This document shows, in pieces, positions 12,425-25,480 of a DNA stretch of 64,000 nt (within the stretch, counting starts at the first letter, position 1; each line of letters starts with the position of its first letter). The translations under genes and the position numbers were made by a program. The stretch is from Suillus spraguei (Eukaryota; Basidiomycota; Agaricomycetes; Boletales; Suillaceae), in the NCBI GenBank assembly GCA_016800925.1, contig JABCPU010000046.1, forward strand, positions 208,067-272,066. Direction: 5' to 3'. The notes below the pieces were generated by a model that was given only the letters and a program-made list of their open reading frames with translations, made no database searches and was not told the origin of the DNA.

Positions 12425-14769
12425 GATGTGGCAAACCTTTCGTGTGCCTGACGAATAGGGTCAGGATGGGATGTCGGGTTGGTTGAAAGATGATGATGGT
12501 TGACGAGCCAAGTTTTGTGACTTACCTTTGAGAAGCAAGAAGTTGGTTAAGAACAAGCTTAACGACGATGAGCCGAGTTCGGATTCGAGATGACGGGAAT
12601 TTTATATTAAAAAAGGATGAGAAAGGATGAGGAGCGGGAAAGGAGCTGCTGGGAATAGGTAGAACTTGACTAGCACAACTAAATGCTAGAGAGCTGCAAA
12701 GTTGGCAGCTTGCGCCTTCTTTAAAGATGAATGCCTACCATTTCTTTGAATTGTATGGATGGAGGGCAAAAGAAAGATCTGGTCCAGCCAGGCAGACGGA
12801 GTGCCACACGACAAACACTTTTTTTTAGTTCGCAATTCAATTTTTCCCGTATCATCTTTCGGGGTCTCTCGTTCCGATTTACCCGATTCTTTTCACACGA
12901 CCCAATCCGCTCCAATAATAATATAATAAAATATATAACAAATAAGAGAAATTCCAGCTAGCATCAGATGTACCCCCGCATTACCCCGCATTAATTTTCC
13001 ATTTTAGTAAAAAATTGGTCCTAGCTGCTCAAACTTGCTATCCTCAGTCATTCCGCTGGCACCGCAGTCCATCCTAGCCATCTTTGTAATATTAATGCGG
13101 TACATCATTCCCCGAACTGGAGCTCCATCTTCTTTTCTTTCTCTGGACTAGTAGCTTTCGTCTTACCCGCTTCCGAGTTCTTTCCAGTGCCCATAATCGC
13201 CTCCGCAGCGCCAACGGCTTACGGGAGTGCCCCGGGGTCTGTGAAAGCACTGCGCTGTGTAGTACTATGATCCGCCCGCATTCGCATGTAAACTCTGACC
13301 GTCACCATGCCCGTTGATCGTGGGCATATTCGCCTTCGTTATCGGAACATTTGCCAGCATGCAAATCAGGAAGTTCATCTTTGCAGTTCGGATTAATTCT
13401 TGACCGACATTCTCATTGGCTGACTGCATTACTTACGTATAATTAACACTGCTTGTTGGAGCCCCACTATCCAGTTGGTGCCAATGGGTCCGTTGTCTCA
13501 CATGCCAAGTAGCATCATCTGACTATCATCACCACCATGACCTGCCAGGTGGCGGAACTCTGACTGGTGACCGTCAAATATTAACCCGCAGCGGCACGTC
13601 TTTCAGCCAGACGCGGCCACATAAATCGAACTAATATAAATATATCTCGTGAGCGCCTATTCCCTGGGTACAATTGGTCAATGTTCTGAAATTCTGAGGT
13701 CAAACTTAGGCAATCTGCTTTGCCACGCCGCACAACTGCCAAGTACCTTTATCCCATGGCCATATAGCCTGATTGGTACGAAGTACATACAGCAACTAAC
13801 TCATGTTAGGCATTTTCGCATGTCCCCCCGGATCTCGTCATCTAGACGTTTACATAAAACTAATTTGTCCACCCCCGCCAACCACAGAGCTGTCATCATC
13901 TACCGCTTGGATCACAGGGAACCACCAGGAATTTAACATGCTATTACTTTGCCGGTTATTATAATCTATGGATCCGGTCATTGTTTCAAGAAATCACATT
14001 TCCGGTCCGCCAGGACCTGCCTCTCTTGTTTCCGCGATAACAGCGGTCGGATAGCTCAATAACCGATCACGACAGCGACAGGTCATCATCCAATGGTTGG
14101 TGCATCAGGGTACAACAATCAATCTGGTCCCGTACAGCTAGTTTCGCAGCCCTATCTTGCCCCATCGAGTGGTCGAACCCCAGTGAAATTCTGGCAAACA
14201 ACTCCGCTATCAATAATCGACCCGCCGCTGGCCGTACTAGTAGCATGCGTGTTTTTTGCTTGCTTGCGATAGACATATAGAACAAAACAGGATCCTATGC
14301 GTTTTTGTTTCTAATATTGACATGCGTGCCTGCAAGATTTTATAATCTAGTGCTTATCAACGTCAATACAATAAGTGAACGCCGGGAAACATAAAAAAGG
14401 AATGCAAGTCAAGGGAACAATTAAACCTTCGTGCAGGACGCTATCAAAGAGAATTTTCACAAATACATTTCCATAAAATATCTAGATATCTACGCGAGTA
14501 CGCCGTGAAAGGTACAAAAGCACCATGGCCATGGAGATATGTCACTTGTCGAAATGTTGTTTTCTCAGGAACGCGTAAAGGGGTGCTAAGTAGAGCGGAT
14601 ATCCTGCACGCCTGATCAGGAAACTTTCCACTTCTGGTTTTGTCCCAACCTCCGATCGGTCAACACCCTTGAAAGTCGAGATCCATGCAGGCGCCTACAA
14701 GAACAGTGAGTGTTGGTGTCGTCGTGGCATCGTCGGCGATCAGCGAAGTGGAGGTTGAGTGCGGATTTA
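12425..14769. other. Gene-free region upstream of Reg1-like gene
   Basis: It contains the presumed promoter of the Reg1-like gene. A small imperfect inverted repeat, GATGTACC followed by CCGCATTAAT, lies near 12966-12993 and recurs inverted at 13091-13109. No open frame of convincing length or composition is present between 12.5 and 14.6 kb, and no RNA gene was recognised. Confidence 0.45.
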
Positions 14770-15300
14770 AGGGTTAAGGCCGTATGGGGAAGGAAAGGGG
14801 AAGATGGACATGGTGGAGAGGGCGTGACTGCGTCAACGAATGAATAATCGGGGCTACGTAATATGGGGAGAAGATGGGAAATGGAAGGAAGAACATGTGG
14901 AAGACGTCGGCCAGAAGCTGTGCGAATCGGGACTGGAGCAGTATGGGGAATGAAAAGGGCAAGAAGGATGTATGTGTGGAGGAATCGGCGAAAAACTGTA
15001 TGGATTGAGTCTAGGGCTGTATATGGAAGGAAACGCAAAAAAGTGGAGCAATCGACAAAAAACTGCAAACTACAATGATCGGGACTGGGACTGCATGGGG
15101 AAGGAACAGGAAGAATATGTGGAGAAATCGATGAAAAATTGTAATGATCGGGAGTGGAGCTGTATGGAGAGGGGAGGAAACAGAAGGAACAATGCATGGA
15201 GGACGTCGACGAAAAACTGATCAGGCCTAGGGCCACATAGAGAAGGAAAGGCAGGCAACGAAGAATGTGTGAGGACGCCGATGAAAAACTATACTAGCAA
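14770..15300. repeat. Degenerate minisatellite, units about 70 bp
   Basis: A purine-rich plus-strand unit recurs seven or so times with drift. It reads roughly ATCGGGACTGGAGC, TGTATGGGGAAGGAA, GAAGAATGTGTGGAGG and ATCGGCGAAAAACT. Good copies lie near 14930, 15075, 15145 and 15225. The minus strand stays open for about 200 codons because the repeat lacks stop codons, giving a Ser/Pro/Phe-rich reading frame that I do not regard as a gene. Confidence 0.7.
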
Positions 15301-16366
15301 TCGGGACCGTTAAAGTTACCATAACCCCTTATGTCTCGAATCCGCGGAATGGAGGGATTAGGACTCACATGTGCACTAGAACATTGTTATGTCGATCAGT
15401 CAATCTCATTTTAAAACTGGCGGACTGTTGTCCTTAAAAAGACCGCCAATCTGAATGAGTTTGACACGCGCATCAGGGTTGTTGACTGGGTTGTGTTACC
15501 GCATCAGCAAGGAGGTTACTGATATCTGCGGCTTTACATTAATGTCGTGGACGGACCGGTGAGTTGAAACCAGCGGCTTGCGCTGAGCATGATTTGTGGC
15601 TGCCATGAATGAAGTACTTCTGACCTGTTGAGTATTCAAGGTCCGAAGTGAAGATTTGACGACTCGAAGTTGTATAGAATAACAACTTACAATCGGTACA
15701 AGACTAGTAACTTATGTCAAGTCGTGTAAAAACACGCTCAGAGGCTGGACCTCTGGGTTTCACTTCGGAATGATAGAATGTATTTCGTCGCAGCTCATCA
15801 TGATGGCGGCCCGGGCCATCCTGAGAAGACAAACTGACGGACCTGCCATGGTCGCTGCCTCAAAAATCTCATGGCTAAGTTATGGAACAGGAATGATTGA
15901 TGAATAGGTCGTCCACTGTATCAGGTAACACATGTCGAATATAATTGAGGAAGTGCTCACTGAGATCCGAGATGCACTACCTAGGGCTTTGTGCCCACAA
16001 CCAGCGTTTTATACCCTTAATGGTTTGAAGAGGCGTGGGAACCCTCGCCTCAGTGGGAGGCAAGTGGAGTAGTAAGAGAGTATACGAGGTCTAGGACAAG
16101 TACAAGGGGGACTTGAAGAGATTGAAGTCGTCTGCCAGTCGGTCGTTGTATGCCAGCCTCGTGGAAAGGCTTTTTCGTAGTTACTACTTGCATGAATTCG
16201 GTCAGTCAAGCTTGAGTCTATACTGCGGCATGTGATGTACTTTTATGGATAGTGTGGTGCTGTGCTCGTGTGCTGCCCTAGGGCAAATACTTTCTGTACT
16301 TGCGGACATTCTAGCTTCAACTTCAACGCTGTTTCTGTCAGGCAAGCCATCCAGAAACGGCACGAT
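15301..16366. other. Intergenic region, no gene seen
   Basis: This stretch leads up to the VPS9 gene. An intron acceptor (TTCTGTCAG at about 16333-16341) just before the chosen start suggests that the VPS9 5' leader, or a small first exon, lies in its right part. Nothing else was recognised. Confidence 0.45.
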
Positions 16367-19133
16367 ATGCTCGACGCTCAGGAAGACTCAGCATTAACGT
16401 CCAACCTTGATTCCCTCCACATATCTCTGAATTCACGCCCTCCTCCTGGCTTACAGACGCCTGCCATCCCATCTGTTACTGAAGCCGAAAATCCATGGTC
16501 AGAGGAGCAGTTGAAGCTCGAATTGAAGCGTGCGCACACTCCAGATCCAACAGCGATCAACGCCGCTGCACCGTCTGTTTTCGCTGCACCGGCAGACTTA
16601 AACACCACTCTCGATCATCAAGTGCGTGTTAGCAAGGATGTTCTGACTCAGTTCGATCCTTTTACAAACGAGGATGAGCTTAATGCACACCAGGCATGGG
16701 CCAGTTTAGAAGGGCATCCACCACCACCTCGAGTTACATCGCGTTCGAGTAGCCGAGCACACTCCAGGTCTGCCTCGGGGGATATTCAACGCAATGGGCC
16801 TTCTTCCAGATCTGGCTCTCCTGCTCCACAATCGTCGACTTCTTCTGCTTTATCTGCCTTCCCGTCACTTGCTGCAATAGCTCGGACCCTCTCCATTCCT
16901 AGTGTGACGAATAGAGCGCGCCCTAGGCCCTTGTCAATTGATGTGGCCAAACCCATTGCCTCTCCCTCGCCTGCAACCATGTCCTCATTTGCACAGCAAC
17001 AGTCACAGTCCGCTGCGCCATCACCTCTTTCCAAGCACATCCCTCTTCCATCTGATTTCACGACCTTGAGGACCCAAAGCGTACCGGACACCCGGTCCAC
17101 GACCCCAGCTATTGCATCGCCATCAGGGTCAGAGTCTCCACGCAAGGATAAGGATGCTTCTTTCAACTTCCAGAGGTTCCTCGAGCAGATGAAGTCTAGG
17201 GGTGCGGAACCACTTGGCAAATACGTGCGATCGTGCGTCTGGTAACATCATGTGTGCTATAGGAGCTCACTTCACTGTCTTTTACTCCACAGGTTTCTCA
17301 GTAACTTTACGAAACGGACGTTTACCGTCAATGACCAGATCAAGATAATCAATGATTTCCTGAGCGTACGCCTTTGATTATATTCGAAATTAAGACGTTA
17401 AAGTTTTATCAGTTCATTGCCACGAAAATGCGGGAAACCGATATTTGGAGAAATGCGACGGAGGAAGAATTTGACAATGCGATGGAAGGAATGGAGAAAC
17501 TGGTGATGAACCGGCTTTATGAATACACATATACGCCCTGTCTTTCTCTCCTTACTCCACCCCGACCAGTCACAGCTGATGACCTCGAACGCGATCGTGT
17601 GTTGTCTCAACGGATTGCGTTGTTTAGCTGGGTACGACCCCAACATCTTGACATTCCTGAACTCGAATCCGACGATAACGATGGAAATGGAAACACCGGA
17701 TTTTTAGAATTTGCTCAACAAGGTATGTCGTGTTCGTCCTTACCAGTTTGTCAAATTCTCAATGATGGCAGAACTTTGCAAAGTGAATCACTACAAGGCT
17801 CCACGGGATAAACTCATCTGCATTCTGAATTGCTGCAAGATTATCTTTGGTTGGCATTTTTCACTTCCCATCTCAGCGGCATCTTACATTTCTCGCATGT
17901 CATCCAGGTTTAATACGACATTTACACAAGGACGAAGGTGCAGACTCTTTTGTGCCGATACTAATTTACGTGGTCTTGAGGGCGAACCCTGAGCATTTGC
18001 TTTCGAATGTGGAGTGTGTACAGTTTTTTTCACAGTTAAACCGTTAACAAAACCTCCCGAAGGTTCATAAATCGCTTTCGAAATCCTGCGAAGCTACAGA
18101 GCGAGGCAGGTTACTATCTTTCAAGCCTCGTCAGTCTATGACTACTTTGTTGATCACTCGTGCTAATGTTTGTTTTTCAGATGGGTGCAGTACAATTCAT
18201 TGAAAGTATGGATCATACCTCCCTCTCTAGTATATCACAGGAAGAATTTGAAAGGTTTTATTTTTATAATCTGCATTCAGATCGTGATTCATGCTCAGTA
18301 CTCTTGATAGAAATATAGAAGCAGCAATCCAAACACTCCCTCCGTCACTTCCTTCTTCACCAACCACATCCCAAGGCTCACAAACCCCGAATCAACTTCC
18401 GCGTTCATCTCCACACGCAGGAGAAGAATCTGCACAGCCGCTCGCTCTCGCTGTCCCATCATCAGCTCAGAATCCCACGATCGGCGCAGATGCTCGGAAG
18501 TTATTGCAGAAAACTGGGGATGTGGTATCAAAACCTCTCGGTGCCATCAGTCGTATATTTAGTGAAGCACTAGATGAGAAGATAGGCTACCTTCCCGGAT
18601 CGTTCGCACCCTTTGAGCTTGGTAGAGAAGAAAGGGGGAGACATTGGTCACATCCTGACCAAGTTGCCCAGTTCGCTAGTGGTGTTCCGCACACACCGGC
18701 AGGTAGTGAGGGACTCCAGGCGCCCATGCAAACACCTTATAAGCCCCGCGTCCGCCGTACGTCGCCTGTCCCAACCGCACCCACGCACACAGGGCAGTTG
18801 AACGGAGCCGATGAAACCCCGAGTAGACCTGGCTCTAGAGGAACACATGTACACCCTGCCCAACCACTACCTCCCCCCAACGCTATTCCACAGCACCTTC
18901 AAACACCTTCTGCAAGCCAACAAATATCTCGTACGCCCACTCCCTCGCTCGACCTTACTGCTGTTGAAGCAGAAATCGATCACGCGCATGCACGAGCGAG
19001 TGCTGCTGCTCGTGCGACTTTAGCCCAGATTTTCCCAGGAGTGGACTCTGAGGTACGCGACTGGGTACTAGAGGCCAACGGAGGGGATTTGGGCAAGAGC
19101 ATAGAAGGGCTCTTGGATATTGGAGGATCATGA
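16367..19133 (+). CDS. VPS9: Vps9/Rabex-5-like Rab5 GEF with CUE domain
   Basis: The gene encodes a guanine-nucleotide exchange factor for Rab5/Vps21-type GTPases in endosomal and vacuolar traffic. After a roughly 280-residue Ser/Pro-rich N-terminus come the helical bundle and VPS9 domain. These assemble across exons as FQRFLEQMKSRGAEPLGKYV, FLSNFTKRTFTVNDQIKIIN, FIATKMRETDIWR, LCKVNHYKAPRDKLICILNC, GLIRHLHKDEGADSFVPILI, VVLRANPEHLLSNVE, FINRFRNPAKLQSEAGYYL and MGAVQFIESMDHTSLS. The C-terminus has a CUE-type ubiquitin-binding segment (LAQIFPGVDSEVRDWVLEAN). Introns begin near 17231, 17365, 17721, 17847, 18014, 18131 and 18255, and all can be read as GT-AG. The start is less certain: an upstream exon is possible because an acceptor precedes 16342. 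All key domain blocks are intact. Confidence 0.9.
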
Positions 19134-21039
19134 ACAGCCTCAGAAGACGAGTCTGTGATGAGTGGGGGCTTTGACGATGTCAAGATCAAAGCTCCCAAAC
19201 TAGGAACTAGACAAGAGGGTTGCGATTGGATCTTGCGGCGCGGGAAAACATATATCAGGAGCGTTTCCCCGCAATTAGTGATCGGTTCGTACCAGATTAA
19301 TATCTCCCTTGGAGATGTACGGGTGTAAGACTATTGTCAGAGCGAGAAATCTGGGCTAACACAGCTTCACACTACTATGACGGCGCATCTGTCATTCATA
19401 TCCGTTCTCTTTCTTGAATTTCACTGGAAAGGCTCGGGTGTTTTGATGTGTCCTTGAATACGCAATTTATCTTATTTCCAATGATAATTTTTCTTTCATC
19501 CTGTGATCTCATTTGCGCCTGTCCTCCTTCCCCATGGTTGGACTTGGAGATATTGACTGTCAACAGCTGCTCTCTGTAACTGAGAGTTGACCGAAGGGGC
19601 TGACAGTGCCATATCTCTTGAAGCCGTACTCGTATTCGAACCAAAACTTCAAGTCAGACCTTAGTACTTACAAAGACTTCAAGCGAGGGTGTCGTGTTTC
19701 AGTGTTGGTGAGTACGAGTTTTATCCGTCGAAGATTTATTTGAAATCAGTATGACATAGATACCTGCATGGCGACAGTTGGCAGGTTGTCGTTGGGCACG
19801 GGGCTCCATTCCGTTCCTTGAGTCTGCCAAGAGTACGGGGGCGCTGCTAGGCGGCGCCAAGCCATGTCTCCCCAAAATGTTGTTGACAGCAGGCAATGAC
19901 CATTGTGCCTCGAGCGTTGAGTCAATCTTCCAGGTTCCGCAGGGCGTTTTCTGCTTATTTGACGTGCATTTGATATTCGCATCGGTTTCCAAGTTTTGTG
20001 CGGATACCATCTGAGCCCTTGATATTCCCTTCTACCTTCTGAGATAATTGGCAGTAAGAGTTTAAGAGATCATAAGGTGATTTTTACCCTTTACAGAGCT
20101 AGCTATACCAATGACTTACATATGTAGGTGGGCATCTCTTCTCAAGGGACGCATGCAGGACTAAGATTTGTGGTTCCCCAGATTCCTATAAACACCACAT
20201 GATCTCCTTTCCCGAGAGTCTGATCCGGGTTAAATCTTAATTATAAGCCCAGGAACTTACGACAGTCACTGGATATGAGTAGCTCAGAGTACTTGATCTC
20301 GCTACACGTTCGTCGTTGTCTGGGTGGGTCATATGCTGCTTTAATTTCCAATAAAGCAAAAAGGATCGGTATGAAGGATGGGGAACACTCCCATGAAAAA
20401 TAATCGGATGTCGGTGTCTCGATCACACGACACGCCCTGACAGGACTCATGTCTGAGTCATCTCTTCAGCTGTCGTGCACTCGAACAACGAATGGACAGG
20501 AAAATCTGGTAGTGAGATCGATCTGTATGTGTCGAGGGACGTTGATCAGTACACCGTGAGTGTGCAAACATCGATGAGTCTAACAATGTTATCAAAGCCT
20601 TTCGAAGCTTCATAGCCACAACCAATGTTCGGCACCTTTAAAGTTTTAGACTGCCATCACATGCGTCACGCGTTACGAACTTTAGACGCTCGACCTCGAC
20701 AGAATGACAACGGTTACAAGCATTTACCCCACTTATGTGGTCATACATTCCCCAGGATGATCGTACTGAAACAATCACTGTGATTGGCCTAATGTCGGAT
20801 ATCAGCCGCTTACTCGATCATTCATATTCTACTTACTGGATTGGACCACTTCATATGTTCCTGGAGTTTGAGCTGGCAGAACTTTCAAAGAACCAGGGAC
20901 CAAATGGTGCTAACTGCGGAGTGAAGGCGTTGTTATATCTGTCATCACAGAGGCAACATAATGTTTATATAGCCCACATTGCATCTATTCCTTCAAATTC
21001 GAGGTCCTTTCCTACGTCGCTCCAGCTTCACCATATACC
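19134..21039. other. Intergenic region between VPS9 and MFS gene
   Basis: The 1.9-kb stretch shows only short open frames with no domain. It should include the VPS9 3' flank and the MFS promoter. No repeat or RNA gene was recognised. Confidence 0.45.
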
Positions 21040-23398
21040 ATGACATTGTCTTCTTCATCACCCAGCATCTCGGAGAAAGGTGATGTGCTTCATGTCGAGG
21101 ATGGCAAGGTCGCTGCCGAAGCCGGACTCTATAACCCTCATATCGACGTGTCGGGTATCGACGAGCGTGCTTTAATGCGAAAAGTTGACTTGCGGACTTT
21201 ACCGTGGTTATCTTTTCTTTATTTGCTCTGTTTCCTTGACAGAACGAGTATTGGAAATGCAAAGGTGAGCATGCATCGATTGTAGCATCGATTGTAGCAT
21301 CGCTCACACGAGTTCTGATCCCTTCGTAGTTGTATAACATGGAAGCAGAATTAGGAATAACTGATTCTCAGTATTTAATTTGCCTGACGATTTTCTTCAC
21401 ATCCTACGCAATATTCGAGGTGAGTGTGAACTTGAGACCAATAGACCCAAGTTGACCTTGTACCTGGTAGGTACCCTCAAACATCGTCTTGAAGCGTCTA
21501 AAACCATCCGTATGGCTTTCACTGCTCATGGTTCTTTGGGGTATCATGATGGTCTGTATTTTCAACACTATTCTCTATTCTAGTCACACTAATCCTGTGT
21601 CCTCTACAGACGGTGCAAGGCCTAGTGCACAACTACAGCGGCCTACTAGGTTGGTACAGCGCTCAGTGATTTTCGGATACAACTGATTTTTTCACTCAAA
21701 CAGTCATGAGATGGATGCTCGGTGCCTTCGAGGCTGGACTTTTCCCTGGAGTCACTTACTATCTTTCATGGTAAGCGCGACTGATGCTCTATGTGCAAAA
21801 TTATTTAACCCGATGGCTGTGCAGCTGGTATAAGCGTTCAGAATTTGGTATTCGCGCTGCCATATTCTTCTCGGCTGCGACTATTTCCGGTGCATTCGGT
21901 GGCCTCCTCGCCGTATGTGCCAAATACAGCCAGCAGTCCTCCTACTAATTTTTGTGTTATGCAGGTCGCCATCGCCAAGATGAATGGGATTGGTGGAAAG
22001 CCTGCCTGGTCATGGATCTTTATCATCGAAGGCCTTATTACAATCGCGGCAGGTGCTGTCTCTTACTGGATTATCGTTGACTTCCCGGACACCGCAACAT
22101 TCCTTACCGAGGCCGAGCGGACAGTTGTTATTCGCCGCCTGCAGGGTGACGCCCAGTTCAGTGCTGCTGGGGAGAAGATGCAGTGGCGACACATCAGAAA
22201 GGCATTGACCGAATGGAAAACCTATATTGCCAGCAAGTTCACCTGATACGTAACTTACCTCCGCTAACAACCCGTCTTAGTGATCGTCTATGCCGGAATT
22301 GACATGCCTTTGTATGCATTCGCACTGTTCTTGCCAAGTATCATTAAGCACGTGAGTCCATGGTTTTGCGTTACGTCTTCGTGAATTGCGTGTGCTAACT
22401 CTGTGAAACAGCTCGGTAAGCTTTCACACTAAGACGTGACATTCATTTCAGCGACTAATTGTCCCCAGGATATTCTGCGACTAGAGCGAATCTACTGACC
22501 GTCCCTGTTTATGCGCTCGCTTGCATATCTACTTGCCTCGTCGGCTTCCTCGCTGACCGGTACGGCAACCGTGGAATGTATAACATGTGCGTTTGCATTC
22601 GCTACACCGCGGCTCCACTACTTACCACTATTTTTGTTTCTAGCATTCTGCTTTCCATCGGTAAGCTTGTATGGCGTGCCCTCATAATAATAATGTTGCT
22701 CACGCTATCTGGGATATGTACAGCTGCTGTGGGATACATCATCTTGATCGTCTCCCGTAACGCCGCATTGTCGTACTTTGCGGTATTTCTGGCTGCTTCG
22801 TGAGTCAGTTCTACGACACAATTTATCCAAACCTGACGAACTATAATGTAGCGGCATTTACCCTTGTATTCGTGAGTTGTGCTCTTTCTGATGTTTCCGT
22901 AATATTAATGCTAATCACCGCTGATCCCGCAGCAAACACGGTGTAAGTGTGATCCACCAATGATTTGTTCGCTGCTGATAGATCGGAAATAGTGCCTGGA
23001 TGTCTAATAATTCGGAGGGAACATATAAGCGTAGCGTCGCTCTTGCGATGGTTATCAGCTGGTGGGTTGTTTTAGGGTATGAGTGATCCGCGATTGACAA
23101 CCAATCCAGGGGCAACTTGCAGGGCGCCGTCAGTTCCAACGTCTATCGTGCAAACCAGACGCCTTGGTACCCATTAGGTCATGAACTTGTGCTAATGTAC
23201 ATCGGAACTGGTCTTATCGCTACGATCACGTTCAGGTTCCTCTTAAAGCGGGAGAACGCTCGTCGGGACCGCGGGGAGAGAGATGAGATCATCGAGGGAC
23301 GCGAGGGAGGCTTTGAAGTCAATGGTCGGTTCGCGAGCGTTGAAGATGCCAAGAGAGAGAAGGGAGACGAATGGAGTGGATATAGATACACTCTATGA
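21040..23398 (+). CDS. MFS transporter, allantoate permease (Dal5-like) type
   Basis: This is a major-facilitator membrane transporter of the anion/cation symporter family typified by yeast Dal5 and Tna1, which import allantoate, nicotinate or related organic anions. The start ATG at 21040 is followed by a hydrophilic N-terminus, then KVDLRTLPWLSFLYLLCFLD with DRTSIGNAK, the classic motif of this family. Further exons give LYNMEAELGITDSQYLICLT, VPSNIVLKRLKPSVWLSLLM, MRWMLGAFEAGLFPGVTYYL, CWYKRSEFGIRAAIFFSAAT, WSWIFIIEGLITI, and late exons with LGYSATRANLLTVPVYALA, WMSNNSEGTYKRSVALAM and YPLGHELVLMYIG. I could follow clean splice joins for most of the roughly ten short introns. About 12 membrane segments and some 500 residues are expected. 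The substrate cannot be told from sequence alone. Confidence 0.9.
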
Positions 23399-24634
23399 AA
23401 ACTGTGGTTCGATGTGAACGGTTTAGTTTTTTTTTCACTTAACTCGATGAACCTTACGATTTTATGACTGGATGTAACAATAAATCAAATTCTGTGACTT
23501 TAGAACGTTCTATCATCCTAATAGGCGCCAATTAGGTTCTGCGCTCGACCTTCCAGAATTCAGCGGCGTTACCCTGGTAAACCGCTGAATATTTCTGAAG
23601 AGTGGAGTTTGGGATCATGAAGGAACGCAGTGAGGAGGGGACCCCAGCGTCGCTCGTGGTGGTACCGACTACATCAGATGCGATAATACACAAGTGTCTT
23701 GTAGGAAAGGGTTGGTGTTGCATAGTTTGACAGACATATGTGGAGTGCCAGTGGATTGTGGCAGCCTTCGTGGACAGCCATCGAATAGAAGTCGGTCACC
23801 CGTGATAGGCAAACCGAACAGAAATAACAAAATAGTTCCTACCTCAGCGTCAATCAAGTAATTAAATTCCTCAAAACCGACGTACTCCAATAATATACTC
23901 ATCAATATGCCCACCGAGCGGTGATACCGTGTAAATCCCAAGCATCTATGATTGATTCATTGAAGAAGCCTAACAGCACATCATGTGAAAGAGTAAAATA
24001 CTTACATGCTTGAAATCTCCATCGGAAGCGCTCGAGCCTCGGAGAGAGGCTTCCATAGTTCGAGAAACTGCAAAGTTCGGATCTACCCACGATAAGCTCG
24101 TGGTATCATGTGTAGTGCAATGAACACGGACGCTCAAAGGACATGAGTGACGAGATCGAAGCCCAGGATCTGAAGTGGTGTTGTACGACTCGTACGAGGT
24201 CCACGTACACAGTTATGCAATAGCGCCGGCCGGGAATTGTATCACAGAATGTTATTGCGAGAACCTGAGGGAAATGACCATGAGGATTTAGCATGAGACC
24301 GCATAGAGCCGCTTTCCAGACTTCATCACCGGGTGCCGAAAGTAACGGGAACTATTCGAAAAAGGAGAACGGCACTATAACTGATCCGTCAAGTGGAGGG
24401 TTTCTTGATCTTCGAGAATTGGAACATTCGATGGTAAGCTTCGGCGGCAGTACATAGTTACCGTCAATGAAAAGATCGTACCTGCCCTAAACTTTATACG
24501 GGTCATCATGAACCTATAATTGAAGCCTAGAAAGGATAAGTACAGCGCAAGTTGAACTTACTCTCCCATCATCCTTCCTGTATACCCTCTTTCCCCAAAA
24601 TTACTTTCATCTCTACTTGTTTATAGTATCAAAA
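23399..24634. other. Unresolved region, possible minus-strand gene remnant
   Basis: Minus-strand frames between about 24480 and 23535 hold scattered protein-like pieces: YDLFIDGNYVLPPKLTIE, VDPNFAVSRTMEASLRG, LGIYTVSPLGGHIDEYIIG, and a possible C-terminus ending QGNAAEFWKVERRT. Some joins have GT-AG ends, but I could not build one continuous frame or name a family. It may be an unrecognised multi-exon gene or a decayed one. The right end should hold the promoter of the next plus-strand gene. Confidence 0.35.
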
Positions 24635-25480
24635 ATGGGTCGCCCTCTTTACTCCAAAGCTTTCCAGACGAGGCCTATCATCAGAGAGCCAGAATCTCCT
24701 GTTCCATACCAAAAATGGTCATATATCAATGCTTTCGACCCAGACTCTGACGAGTTCTTTGAAAACGATCAGGCAGTTTACGAGGCCTTCGTTGACCACA
24801 TGCCTGTAGAACACTCGGATGACGAGGAAGAGATGGAAGAAGACAGAGAGGCCGTAGTCATCAGACTAGACCTGACCGGCGAGGGTAGTCTCCTTGACCG
24901 TGACAGTCCAATGGCTGTTGGTGGTGATAGCCTAGCCCAGTACATTGCTCAGGCCTACCGAAGGCAGACAGAGGTCGAAACACCCATCCGTGTTCATCTC
25001 GCAGTTCATGACACCCATGGCGAAATTCAGAGTGACGCGCCCGTGTCGCGTGAACCAGTGGAGATTGATTCTTCGCGGGATATCATACCATCATTTGACG
25101 CACCTCCACAACCAGTATCTGCTGCGCAGCCGCATAATATCTTCAATCGTGCGCATCATGAACTTCGAGGTGAACTCCCCCTTCCAACCCCCAGTGCACC
25201 CATCCCTGTTCCAGGCACAAACACTCAGCACTCTTCATCTGGTGAAGGTTTATCTTTCTCCTCGTTCTACCACCAGCATCTATCGTCGACACCGCCGCGA
25301 CGTCATACACCCTTTTCTCGTTTTTCACCATCACCGCCTCCTACAGTTTCACCGCGTATTTATACTTGGGCCCCTCATCGCCAGACATATTCACCGAGTC
25401 CTCTCCCTAACAATAACGCACGCATGTCTCATGCTCATATTTCCCCTGCACTCGTCCGTGTCCGAGATGTTGTGGCTTAA
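24635..25480 (+). CDS. Hypothetical acidic, Ser/Pro-rich protein
   Basis: A single open frame of 281 codons starts at MGRPLYSKAF (24635); an in-frame ATG six codons upstream (24617) is less likely. The N-terminal third looks structured (YQKWSYINAFDPDSDEFFEN). It is followed by an acidic run (HSDDEEEMEEDRE), and the rest is Pro/Ser/His-rich and probably disordered. There is no signal peptide, membrane segment or known domain. Codon use and the absence of stops over 280 codons support a real gene, but I do not recognise a family. Confidence 0.6.
   Translation: MGRPLYSKAFQTRPIIREPESPVPYQKWSYINAFDPDSDEFFENDQAVYEAFVDHMPVEHSDDEEEMEEDREAVVIRLDLTGEGSLLDRDSPMAVGGDSLAQYIAQAYRRQTEVETPIRVHLAVHDTHGEIQSDAPVSREPVEIDSSRDIIPSFDAPPQPVSAAQPHNIFNRAHHELRGELPLPTPSAPIPVPGTNTQHSSSGEGLSFSSFYHQHLSSTPPRRHTPFSRFSPSPPPTVSPRIYTWAPHRQTYSPSPLPNNNARMSHAHISPALVRVRDVVA

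Noticed and set aside
14616..15236. A 206-codon minus-strand open frame.
   Set aside because: It coincides with the degenerate minisatellite, has low-complexity composition and no domain.
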